DNA from: JBKQHQ01 sp052148715
Lineage (GTDB): Bacteria; Pseudomonadota; Alphaproteobacteria; Rhizobiales; Xanthobacteraceae
Length of the DNA stretch: 64,000 nucleotides
Assembly: GCA_052148715.1 (NCBI GenBank)
Contig: JBKQHQ010000105.1
Location: 1-64,000 of the forward strand
Reading direction: 5' to 3'
Shown here: positions 42,691 to 50,469 of the stretch, one piece after another
Position numbering within the stretch: position 1 is the stretch's first letter
Layout of the letters: the number at the start of each line of letters is the position of its first letter
Translations under genes and position numbers: made by a program
Notes under the pieces: model-generated
What the model was told of the DNA's origin: nothing
The model's input: only the letters and a program-made list of their open reading frames with translations
The model's database searches: none

Positions 42691-44481
42691 ATGGTGACAT
42701 CCAGGAAGACATTGTTTCTTGCGGCTATCGACCACTACAGGGCGGGACGGCAACACCGGGCCGCGATTCTGCTCGAAGCGCTGATCGCGCAGAATCCCGA
42801 TGACGCCGATGCACTGCGTCTGTTGGGGTCGTTACGGATGGAAAGCGATCCGGACGCCGCCGCGGCGCTGTTCAGGCGGTGCCTCGCCGTCACGCCCGGA
42901 GACGCCATTGTGCTGCATAGTCTCGGCAAGCTGCTCGAGCGCCGCGGAGACGATTGGACCGCCATCGAGCTCTTTTCGGAGGCGGCGACCCGTAGCCCAA
43001 ATTTCGCTCCCACGTTCAATGATCTCGGCGCGGCACTGCATCGGGTCGGCGAGCACCACTCGGCACTGGCGGCGGTCGACCGGGCGATCGCCATTGATCC
43101 CGATTACACGATGGCTTACATCAATCGGGGTCTCCTGCTTGTCGAGTTGCGGCGCGCCAAGGAAGCGCATGTGGCATTCCGCAAGGTTCTGGCCACGCCG
43201 GCGGAGTCGCCGGGCGGATGGCACAATGTCGGCATAGCCCACTACAATCTCGGTGATTTCGAGCAAGCCATTGCGGCGTGCCGCCGAGCCGTCGCCCTCG
43301 ATCCGTCGCATGTTGCAGCCTACGCCACGCTGATGGAGGCGCTCCATCGCGCCAATCAAGCCGATGCGGCGCGACGGGCCGGAGCGGAATGGGCTTCGCG
43401 GCAGAACGCAGTGGTGGCCGGCTGCACCGGAGAGAGCGTGAAGGCGCGCATTCTGCTGATCGGCGCCGCGGATCTGTGCAATGTGCCCACGGATTTTCTA
43501 TTCAACCGTCAGCACTTCGAGACCGTTGCGGTCAAGCTGATCCTGCCCGGCGACGGCACGGCTTTGCCGTCGCCATCCATCGACACGCTCCCGGACTTCG
43601 ATATCGCCTTCAACGCCATCGGTGACGCCGACCGCGGCGCCCTCTTCCTCGCCCAGGCGGCGGCGTTCTGCAGCAAGCTCGATGCTCCGGTTCTCAATCC
43701 GCCGACCAAAATACCGCTGACGCGACGCGATATCCTGCCTTCGCTCCTCAACGACATCCCCGGTCTCGCGGTCCCGACAACGCGGCGCGTGACGCGCGTC
43801 GGCCTGTCGGAGTGGAGCGAGGGAAGCGAATGGGTGCCACCGCCAGTTTTGCTGCGTCCGATCGGGTCACATGGCGGCGAAGATCTCGATAACCGCTCCG
43901 GGGTCATGGCTTTCCTCGATGCCGTGCCGGCCGACGAATATTACCTGAGCGATTTCTGGGACTATCGCAGCGCCGACGGCTATTTCCGGAAGTATCGCCT
44001 GATCTTCGTCGACCGCGAGGTCTATCCATATCACCTTGCCATCGCCAAGGACTGGCTGCTGCATTACTGGCGCGCGGACATGGCCGATTGGATGAAGCGG
44101 GAAGAGGAGGCGTTCCTGGCCGACTTCCGCAGCGTTTTTCGGGGCGTTGCCGCGGACGCGGTCGCCGAGGTCGCTCGCCGGATCGACCTCGACTATGCGG
44201 GAATGGATTGCACCATCCTGCCCGACGGTCGCGTCTTGTTGTTTGAAGCCAACGCCACGATGCTCGTCCACCTCAGGGACTCGCGTCAGGGGTTCGCGTA
44301 CAAGCACGCGCATGTTCCGCGCATCATCGACGCGGTAACGCACCTCGTCACGCGCCGGACCGCCGGCCGAGCAGCGCCCGCGTCCGCCCGTGACCAAACC
44401 GGCCAGGCCGTTGCGGCGATGCACGATCGGCGGCATCGCGACCTGCCAAATGGCATCTCGAAAATTCCGTCGGCGGCCTAG
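42691..44481 (+). CDS. TPR protein with C-terminal ATP-grasp-like domain (B)
   Basis: A 596-residue protein with about six TPR units in residues 5-225 (HYRAGRQHRAAILLEALIAQ, LGAALHRVGEHHSALAAVDRAI, GIAHYNLGDFEQAIAACRRAV). It is followed by a segment starting ARILLIGAADLCNVPTDFLF and an ATP-grasp-like region: IAFNAIGDADRG, PPVLLRPIGSHGGEDL, FRKYRLIFVDREVYPYHLAI and LDYAGMDCTILPDG, then LLFEANATMLV. The same landmark order occurs in 39213-40682, so they are diverged paralogues. The ATG at 42691 is divergent from the decarboxylase gene. The last 60 residues are Ala/Arg-rich and look unstructured. Confidence 0.75.
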   Translation: MVTSRKTLFLAAIDHYRAGRQHRAAILLEALIAQNPDDADALRLLGSLRMESDPDAAAALFRRCLAVTPGDAIVLHSLGKLLERRGDDWTAIELFSEAATRSPNFAPTFNDLGAALHRVGEHHSALAAVDRAIAIDPDYTMAYINRGLLLVELRRAKEAHVAFRKVLATPAESPGGWHNVGIAHYNLGDFEQAIAACRRAVALDPSHVAAYATLMEALHRANQADAARRAGAEWASRQNAVVAGCTGESVKARILLIGAADLCNVPTDFLFNRQHFETVAVKLILPGDGTALPSPSIDTLPDFDIAFNAIGDADRGALFLAQAAAFCSKLDAPVLNPPTKIPLTRRDILPSLLNDIPGLAVPTTRRVTRVGLSEWSEGSEWVPPPVLLRPIGSHGGEDLDNRSGVMAFLDAVPADEYYLSDFWDYRSADGYFRKYRLIFVDREVYPYHLAIAKDWLLHYWRADMADWMKREEEAFLADFRSVFRGVAADAVAEVARRIDLDYAGMDCTILPDGRVLLFEANATMLVHLRDSRQGFAYKHAHVPRIIDAVTHLVTRRTAGRAAPASARDQTGQAVAAMHDRRHRDLPNGISKIPSAA

Positions 44482-44534
44482 CCCGTCGGTGACTCCAGCT
44501 CTCGCGCTTCAAACGCGTAGAGATTTGGCCGCGC

Positions 44535-44747
44535 CTAACCCGCCGCGGCCAGAATTTGTCCTAGCTCCGCGCCAAGGTTGACGGCCAACGCCGTTAAGAC
44601 CAATCCGACGATCGCCCACAGGCAGACGATCATCAGGTCGGCGGCGACGCGGCTATGCCTGGCGGGCAGCTGTCGACGGAACGATTGCGCGGCATCCCGC
44701 GCATGATGCGACCAAACCGGAAACAACGAACTAGCAAATGACGACAT
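44535..44747 (-). CDS. Small membrane protein
   Basis: A 70-residue protein with a basic N-terminal half (HHARDAAQSFRRQLPARHSRVA) and one clear transmembrane segment near the C-terminus (LMIVCLWAIVGLVLTALAV). The ATG at 44747 is preceded by GAGGAGAAAAGGG on the minus strand, a strong ribosome binding site. No family is recognised. The rest of 44748-45076 holds no supported gene. Confidence 0.5.
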   Translation of the reverse strand: MSSFASSLFPVWSHHARDAAQSFRRQLPARHSRVAADLMIVCLWAIVGLVLTALAVNLGAELGQILAAAG

Positions 44748-45076
44748 CCCTTTTCTCCTCGGTGATGATCAGCGGGCTTCAGATGCGACGCGGCGCGGAT
44801 CAGATCGCGTCGATCGAGTTGACGATGCCGAGGGGTACGGCCAATGGGAATGCGTTGCGCCGGCAATTGATTTGGAGGCCCCCCAGCGCGATCGTAGGCC
44901 CAAAAGTTGCGGAGATGGCCGACGACGAGATTTCCAGCGTTCGAAGGACATTCGGGAGGTCTTCGACCGAGGCGCCGATCGCTTGCGTCACCCGCGGACT
45001 TAGCCGATCCTTATGCCGCACCGCACAGTACGGCGCAGCAAGAGCCGGTCTTGCGCGCCGATCCTCGTCTGGCATA

Positions 45077-45086
45077 TTGTATACCA
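45077..45086. promoter_or_regulatory. GntR/FadR-type operator candidate
   Basis: TTGTATACCA contains the GTA-TAC half-sites that fit the general FadR-subfamily GntR consensus (GTM-N0/1-KAC). It ends 3 bases before the regulator start, so binding would block the regulator's own expression and that of the downstream oxalate genes. Nine of its bases recur at 19516-19524 upstream of oxlT. Confidence 0.4.
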
Positions 45087-45089
45087 GCC

Positions 45090-45860
45090 ATGAGCACCGA
45101 TCCTCCCGCCGTGCGTCCCGCGATTCCTCGAGCCCGGCCAGCGGCCGGAGGTGCTTCGGCGCGCGCCTCGGCGATGCCGGCGCTGGCGATCAGGCCGCTC
45201 GATAGCCATGCGAGCTTCAAGAATAAGGCCTACGCGGCGTTGAAGGCCGTCATCATCTCAATCGACGTCTATGGCAGCAGCGCCGAGATCCGGCTCGACG
45301 AGCGGCAACTGGCACAGGAGTTCGGCGTGAGCCGCACCCCGGTGCGGGAAGCCTTGGCGCAGCTCGAGCGCGAAGGCTTTGTCCGCTCGGTCCCGCGCCG
45401 CGGCGTCTATGTCGTGCGCAAAACCAAGCGCGAAGTGATTGAGATGATCACGGCTTGGGCGGCGCTCGAGAGCATGGCGGCGCGTCTGATCACGCAGAGC
45501 GCCTCGGACGAGGCGATCGCCGCGTTGCGGGAGATGTTCGCGACCTTCGACCAGAACGGCGCAATCGAGGCGAAGCTCGATGAATATTCGGAGGTGAATA
45601 TCGAGTTTCACCAGAGCATCATCCGCATGAGCGACAATCTCGTGCTCATCGACCTCGCCGAAAATCTGTTCACCCATATGCGTATGATCCGCCGCAAGAC
45701 GATTGGCGAGAAGGACCGGGCGGCGCGCTCGATCCGCGACCACATGCACATCATCGAAGCGCTCGAGGCGCGCGACACCGTGCATGCCGAGGAGCTGGTG
45801 CGCGCCCATGCGCTCGGCCTCGCCGATCATGTGGCGCGCTACGCCGATTACTTGGACTGA
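45090..45860 (+). CDS. GntR family (FadR/FCD subfamily) regulator of the oxalate genes
   Basis: A 256-residue regulator. After a Pro/Ala-rich N-terminus of about 45 residues comes the winged HTH (IRLDERQLAQEFGVSRTPVREAL, QLEREGFVRSVPRRGVYV), then an all-helical FCD ligand domain with the metal-binding His pattern (EVNIEFHQSIIRMS, RSIRDHMHIIEALEARD, AHALGLADH). The ATG at 45090 was chosen; another in-frame ATG at 45174 would remove most of the low-complexity start. It lies 32 bp upstream of oxc on the same strand, so it is very likely the local regulator responding to oxalate, oxalyl-CoA or formyl-CoA (inference). Confidence 0.87.
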   Translation: MSTDPPAVRPAIPRARPAAGGASARASAMPALAIRPLDSHASFKNKAYAALKAVIISIDVYGSSAEIRLDERQLAQEFGVSRTPVREALAQLEREGFVRSVPRRGVYVVRKTKREVIEMITAWAALESMAARLITQSASDEAIAALREMFATFDQNGAIEAKLDEYSEVNIEFHQSIIRMSDNLVLIDLAENLFTHMRMIRRKTIGEKDRAARSIRDHMHIIEALEARDTVHAEELVRAHALGLADHVARYADYLD

Positions 45861-45892
45861 CAACAAGACAAACGATCTTAGGGAGAGCTCCC

Positions 45893-47644
45893 ATGGCCGA
45901 CGCAGCAGTGAAAGAGAAACCCGGAACCGGAAATGCGGGCGCAGCCGAGCAGGACCTGACCGATGGCTTTCATCTCGTCATCGATGCGCTCAAGCTCAAC
46001 GGCGTCAGCACGATCTACGGTGTGCCTGGCATCCCGATCACGGATTTGGGCCGTATGGCACAGGCCGCCGGCATGCGTGTGGTCTCGTTCCGCCACGAGC
46101 AGAACGCCGGCAACGCCGCGGCAATCGCCGGCTTTCTGACCAAAAAACCCGGCATCTGTCTCACGGTGTCGGCTCCCGGCTTTCTCAACGGTCTGACGGC
46201 GCTCGCCAATGCCACGACCAACTGCTTTCCGATGATCCTGATCAGCGGTTCGTCCGAGCGCGAGATCGTCGACCTGCAGCAGGGCGACTATGAGGAGATG
46301 GACCAGCTGGCCATCGCCAAGCCGCTCTGCAAGGCGGCCTTCCGCGTGCTGCATGCCGCGGACATCGGCATCGGCGTGGCGCGCGCGATCCGCGCCGCTG
46401 TTTCGGGCCGTCCAGGCGGCGTCTATCTTGACCTGCCGGCCAAGCTCTTCTCGCAGGTCATGGACGCCGAGGCGGGAGCCAAGTCGCTCGTCAAGGTCAT
46501 CGACCCGGCGCCGGCCCAGATACCGGCTCCGGCCGCTATCAAGCGCGCGCTCGATGTCCTGAAAAGCGCCAAGCGGCCGCTGATCATTCTCGGCAAAGGC
46601 GCCGCATACGCGCAGGCCGATGACGCGGTCCGCGAGCTCGTCGAAACGACCGGCATTCCTTTTCTGCCGATGAGTATGGCCAAGGGCCTCTTGCCCGACA
46701 CACATCCGCAGTGCGCGGGTGCGGCGCGCTCGACCGTGCTGAAAGACGCCGACGTCGTCATGCTGATCGGCGCCCGCCTCAACTGGCTCCTGTCGCACGG
46801 CAAGGGCAAGACCTGGGGTGAGCCGGGATCGAAGAAGTTCATTCAGATCGATATCGAGCCCAAGGAGATGGACAGCAATGTCGATATCGCCGCTCCGCTG
46901 GTCGGCGATATCGGTTCCTGCGTGTCGGCGCTTCTCGAGGGCATTGATGGCAAGTGGTCGGCCCCGCCGGCCGACTGGATCGGCGCCGTCAATGCGAAGA
47001 AGGAAGAGAACATCGCCAAGATGGCGCCGAAGCTGATGAAGAACTCGGCGCCGATGGATTTCCACAGCGCGCTCGGCGTCCTGCGCACCGTGATCAAAGA
47101 GCGGCCGGATGCCATTCTGGTCAACGAAGGCGCCAACACGCTCGATCTCGCGCGCGGCGTCGTCGACATGTATCAACCGCGCAAACGCCTGGACGTCGGG
47201 ACCTGGGGTGTCATGGGCATCGGCATGGGCTTTGCCGTCGGGGCCGCCATTGAGACCGGTAAACCCGTGCTGGCGGTGGAAGGCGACAGCGCCTTTGGAT
47301 TCTCCGGCATGGAAGTGGAGACGGTCTGCCGGTACGACCTGCCGGTCTGCATCGTCGTCTTCAACAACAACGGCATCTATCGCGGAACCAACGTCAATCC
47401 CACCGGCGGTCCCGACCCTGCGCCGACCATCTTCGTCAAAGACGCGCGCTACGAGAAGATGATCGAAGCCTTCGGTGGCGTGGGCGTCCACGTGACAACG
47501 CCCGACGAGTTAGCCCGCGCCGTGAACAAGGCCATGGACTCCGGCCGGCCGACCCTCATCAATGCGGTGATCGACCCAGCAGCCGGCACCGAGAGCGGCC
47601 GCATCGGCAACCTCAACCCGCAGAGCGTGGTCCGCAAGAAATGA
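45893..47644 (+). CDS. oxc: Oxalyl-CoA decarboxylase
   Basis: A 583-residue thiamine-diphosphate enzyme, slightly longer than the Oxalobacter enzyme (568), which it resembles along its whole length. Landmarks: TIYGVPGIPITDL, FRHEQNAG with the cofactor-activating Glu69, the SGSSEREIVDLQQGDYEEMD block, LNWLLSHGKGKTWG, and the ThDP/Mg motif GDSAFGFSGME...NNNGIYRG. It converts oxalyl-CoA to formyl-CoA and CO2. The ATG at 45893 follows GGGAGAG. It is followed by frc after 96 bp. The first 20 residues are an extra Lys/Ala-rich tail. Confidence 0.97.
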   Translation: MADAAVKEKPGTGNAGAAEQDLTDGFHLVIDALKLNGVSTIYGVPGIPITDLGRMAQAAGMRVVSFRHEQNAGNAAAIAGFLTKKPGICLTVSAPGFLNGLTALANATTNCFPMILISGSSEREIVDLQQGDYEEMDQLAIAKPLCKAAFRVLHAADIGIGVARAIRAAVSGRPGGVYLDLPAKLFSQVMDAEAGAKSLVKVIDPAPAQIPAPAAIKRALDVLKSAKRPLIILGKGAAYAQADDAVRELVETTGIPFLPMSMAKGLLPDTHPQCAGAARSTVLKDADVVMLIGARLNWLLSHGKGKTWGEPGSKKFIQIDIEPKEMDSNVDIAAPLVGDIGSCVSALLEGIDGKWSAPPADWIGAVNAKKEENIAKMAPKLMKNSAPMDFHSALGVLRTVIKERPDAILVNEGANTLDLARGVVDMYQPRKRLDVGTWGVMGIGMGFAVGAAIETGKPVLAVEGDSAFGFSGMEVETVCRYDLPVCIVVFNNNGIYRGTNVNPTGGPDPAPTIFVKDARYEKMIEAFGGVGVHVTTPDELARAVNKAMDSGRPTLINAVIDPAAGTESGRIGNLNPQSVVRKK

Positions 47645-47740
47645 AGCAATACGCGGCCGGGACCAAAAATCATACCATGTACAAGTGATGCGGCGCGCCT
47701 CGGCGCGCCGTCTCGAAAGCCTCAGGGAGGGAAGTCTTAG

Positions 47741-49291
47741 ATGGCCACTCGCACAAAATCGAAATCCGCCCGGCAGCCGGGCGCGAAGGCGCGCAAGCCG
47801 ATGCAGAAGAAGAAGGTGCGTATGCCGGCGCAGAAGAAGAAGACGGCGCGCGCGCAGGCCGCCGCACGCACCACCGGCGCGAAAAAAGCCGTGCCCGCGA
47901 AGACCGCCATGCGCACGATCGCAGGCGGCAAGGGGCGCAACGGCGGCAAGGCGAAGCGAGGGAACGGGGGATCGAGCCTTCCCGCGCCGACGACCAAGCC
48001 GTGGGGGCAGGCGGGCAAGGCGCTCGACGGCGTGCGCATCCTCGACTTCACCCACGTGCAATCCGGGCCGACCTGCACCCAGCTGCTGGCCTGGCTTGGC
48101 GCCGACGTCATAAAGATCGAGCGACCCGGCGTCGGCGATATCACGCGGGGGCAGTTGCGCGACGTTCCCAATGTCGACAGCCTCTATTTCACGATGCTGA
48201 ACCACAACAAGCGCTCGATCACGATCGATTCGAAGCATCCCAAGGGCAAGGAGATCCTCGACCGCCTGATCAAGTACTGTGACGTGCGGGTGGAGAATTT
48301 TGCGCCCGGCGCGCTCGACCGAATGGGATTGACCTGGGAGCACATCCACAAGCTCAATCCGCGCATGATCGTTGCCTCGGTGAAGGGGTTCGGTCCGGGA
48401 CCGTACGAGGATTGCAAGGTCTACGAGAACGTCGCGCAATGCACGGGCGGCGCCGCCTCGACCACGGGCTTCCTCGACGGTCCCCCGCTCGTCACCGGCG
48501 CGCAGATCGGGGACAGCGGCACCGGCTTGCACCTCGCGCTCGGGATCGTCAGCGCTCTCTATCAGCGCGCGCGCACCGGTCGCGGGCAGAAGGTGCTTGC
48601 TTCCATGCAGGACGGGGTGCTCAATCTTTGCCGCGTCAAGCTGCGCGATCAGCAACGGCTCAAGCACGGGCCGCTGGTGGAATACAGCCAATACGGACAA
48701 GGCATTCCGTTCGGCGAGGCGGTGCCGCGTGCCGGCAACGACTCGGGCGGTGGCCAGCCTGGCTGGATCATCAAATGCAAGGGCTGGGAGACCGATCCCA
48801 ACGCCTATATCTACTTCATCACCCAGGCGCCGGTATGGGAGGCGATCTGCGACGTCATCGGCAAGCCGCAGTGGAAGACCGATGCGGACTACGCCACCCC
48901 GAAGGCGCGGCTGCCGCGGCTCAAGCACATCTTTGATACGATCGAGCAGTGGACCATGACCAAGACCAAGTTCGAGGCCATGGACATCCTCAACAAATAC
49001 GACGTTCCATGCGGGCCGATCCTGTCGATGAAGGAGCTTGCCGAGGATCCGTCGCTGCGCAAGACCGGCACGGTCGTCGAGGTCGATCATCCGACCCGGG
49101 GCAAATATCTCACCGTCGGCAACCCGATCAAGCTTTCCGACAGTATCAGCGACGTGAAGCGCTCGCCGCTCCTGGGCGAGCACACCGTCGAGATCCTCAA
49201 GGACGTGCTGGGCTATGCCAGCGACGAGCTCGAGGAGATCAAGGCGTCAGGGGCGATCTCGGCGCCGGACAAATCGCGAGCGGCCGCCTGA
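47741..49291 (+). CDS. frc: Formyl-CoA:oxalate CoA-transferase with long lysine-rich N-terminal extension
   Basis: A 516-residue class III CoA-transferase; typical Frc is about 428 residues. The enzyme part begins near residue 92 (KALDGVRILDFTHVQSGPTC) and keeps the family motifs: PNVDSLYFTMLNHNKRSI, VENFAPGALDRMG, the catalytic Asp in QIGDSGTGLH, the GGGQPGW loop and CKGWETD. It moves CoA from formyl-CoA to oxalate, feeding Oxc. The first ~88 residues are an Ala/Lys/Arg/Gly-rich, histone-H1-like tail (KSKSARQPGAKARKPMQKKK and similar). The ATG at 47741 has GGGAGGG eight to ten bases upstream, so this long form is supported; downstream in-frame ATGs exist at codons 21, 28 and 57. Confidence 0.95.
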   Translation: MATRTKSKSARQPGAKARKPMQKKKVRMPAQKKKTARAQAAARTTGAKKAVPAKTAMRTIAGGKGRNGGKAKRGNGGSSLPAPTTKPWGQAGKALDGVRILDFTHVQSGPTCTQLLAWLGADVIKIERPGVGDITRGQLRDVPNVDSLYFTMLNHNKRSITIDSKHPKGKEILDRLIKYCDVRVENFAPGALDRMGLTWEHIHKLNPRMIVASVKGFGPGPYEDCKVYENVAQCTGGAASTTGFLDGPPLVTGAQIGDSGTGLHLALGIVSALYQRARTGRGQKVLASMQDGVLNLCRVKLRDQQRLKHGPLVEYSQYGQGIPFGEAVPRAGNDSGGGQPGWIIKCKGWETDPNAYIYFITQAPVWEAICDVIGKPQWKTDADYATPKARLPRLKHIFDTIEQWTMTKTKFEAMDILNKYDVPCGPILSMKELAEDPSLRKTGTVVEVDHPTRGKYLTVGNPIKLSDSISDVKRSPLLGEHTVEILKDVLGYASDELEEIKASGAISAPDKSRAAA

Positions 49292-49336
49292 GAATATTCG
49301 TCTCCTTCACGTGGCAGGCAATCGCATATGGAAGTA

Positions 49337-49470
49337 CGTCATCCCGGGCCTTGTGCCCGGGACCCATTTTGCAGCAGCTTCGGCGCCCACGGCGCATGGT
49401 GGTGCTTGACGCATCAAATTCCATGCTCGGAGCGCGTGGAGAGATGGGTCCCACGGGGCCCGGGATGACG
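49337..49470. repeat. Palindromic repeat (CGTCATCCCGGGCC type)
   Basis: CGTCATCCCGGGCC (49337-49350) and GGCCCGGGATGACG (49457-49470) are perfect inverted ends, with a nested pair GGGACCCAT/ATGGGTCCC. The unit fills the gap between frc and the next gene and resembles dispersed intergenic repeats common in Bradyrhizobium relatives. Confidence 0.85.
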
Positions 49471-49509
49471 CCTGAGGTCTAACGCACGACAGTTGGGGAG
49501 GGAGGGCGC

Positions 49510-50439
49510 ATGCGCATCGTGGTTCACGGTCAGCAGGCCTTCGGCAAGGCGGTGCTGGAAGCGTTGATCAAACGCGGCGACGACGTGGTTGCCGTCTACG
49601 TCGCCCCGGAAAAGCCGGGGCAAAAAGCCGATCCGCTCAAGGAAGCGGCGCTCGCGGCCAAGCTGCCGGTGCACCAGCCCGCGTCCTACCGCAAGCCCGA
49701 GGTCTGGGAAGAATTCCGCGCGCTCAAGCCCGACCTGCAAGTGATGGCCTTCGTCACGCTGTTCGTGCCCGAGGATTTTCTCAACGTCCCGACCTTTGGC
49801 TCGATCCAATACCACCCCTCGCTGCTGCCGAGGGGGCGCGGCCCGAGCGCGATCAATTGGCCGATCATCGCCGGCGAAACCGAGACCGGGCTGTCGATCT
49901 TTTGGCCGGACAACGGCCTCGACACCGGCGATGTCCTGCTGCAGAAAAAGACGCCGATCGGGCCGGACGACTCGCTCGGCTCCGTCTACTTCGACCGCCT
50001 GTTTCCGATGGGTGTCGCGGCGATGCTCGAGGCGGTCGACCTGGTGAAGGCCGGCAAGGCGCCGCGCATAAAGCAGGACGAAAGCCGGGCGACCTATGAG
50101 GGCCGCTGCTCGGCCGACAACACCCGCATCGACTGGGGCAAGCCCTGGCAGCAGATCCACAATCTCATCCGCGGCTGCAATCCGGCGCCCGGCGCCTGGA
50201 CGACGCTTGACGGCAAGACCCTGCAGATCTTCGAGTCGAAGGCTTTGCCGGCACGCGACCCGAAGGGGATCGCCGGCAAGATGGGCGAGATCGTCGAGGT
50301 CGGCGACGATGGCTTCACCGTCGTGTGCGCCGACGGCCGCATCAAGGTTCTGCGCCTAAAACCTGCCGACGGCGGCAAGGTGGCCGCCGGAGAGTTCGCC
50401 AAGACCGTCAAGCTCGCGACCGGCACGCGGTTCGCGTGA
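49510..50439 (+). CDS. Formyltransferase-family enzyme resembling the 10-formyl-THF hydrolase domain
   Basis: A 309-residue protein with an N-terminal formyltransferase domain and a C-terminal Fmt-C-like domain. The core IQYHPSLLPRGRGPSAINW and GLDTGDVLLQKK matches the hydrolase domain of 10-formyl-THF dehydrogenase (ALDH1L1) better than methionyl-tRNA formyltransferase: the conserved His and Asp are present, but the Asn of Fmt's NVHxSLLP is not. It probably releases formate from, or transfers formyl from, 10-formyl-THF. It lies between frc and the formate-THF ligase gene, so it belongs to the formyl/formate branch of oxalate use. The ATG at 49510 follows GGGGAGGGAGG. Confidence 0.82.
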   Translation: MRIVVHGQQAFGKAVLEALIKRGDDVVAVYVAPEKPGQKADPLKEAALAAKLPVHQPASYRKPEVWEEFRALKPDLQVMAFVTLFVPEDFLNVPTFGSIQYHPSLLPRGRGPSAINWPIIAGETETGLSIFWPDNGLDTGDVLLQKKTPIGPDDSLGSVYFDRLFPMGVAAMLEAVDLVKAGKAPRIKQDESRATYEGRCSADNTRIDWGKPWQQIHNLIRGCNPAPGAWTTLDGKTLQIFESKALPARDPKGIAGKMGEIVEVGDDGFTVVCADGRIKVLRLKPADGGKVAAGEFAKTVKLATGTRFA

Positions 50440-50469
50440 TCTGAACCAACATCAGGGAAGAGCGCCGCG

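Noticed and set aside
45878..47491. A 537-residue minus-strand frame over oxc
   Set aside because: It is a shadow frame in GC-rich DNA; the plus strand encodes a full oxalyl-CoA decarboxylase.
49510..50439. Naming this gene fmt (methionyl-tRNA formyltransferase)
   Set aside because: The catalytic segment is IQYHPSLLP, which lacks the Asn of Fmt, and the long SAINW...GLDTGDVLLQKK block resembles the 10-formyl-THF hydrolase domain; the context is formate metabolism.
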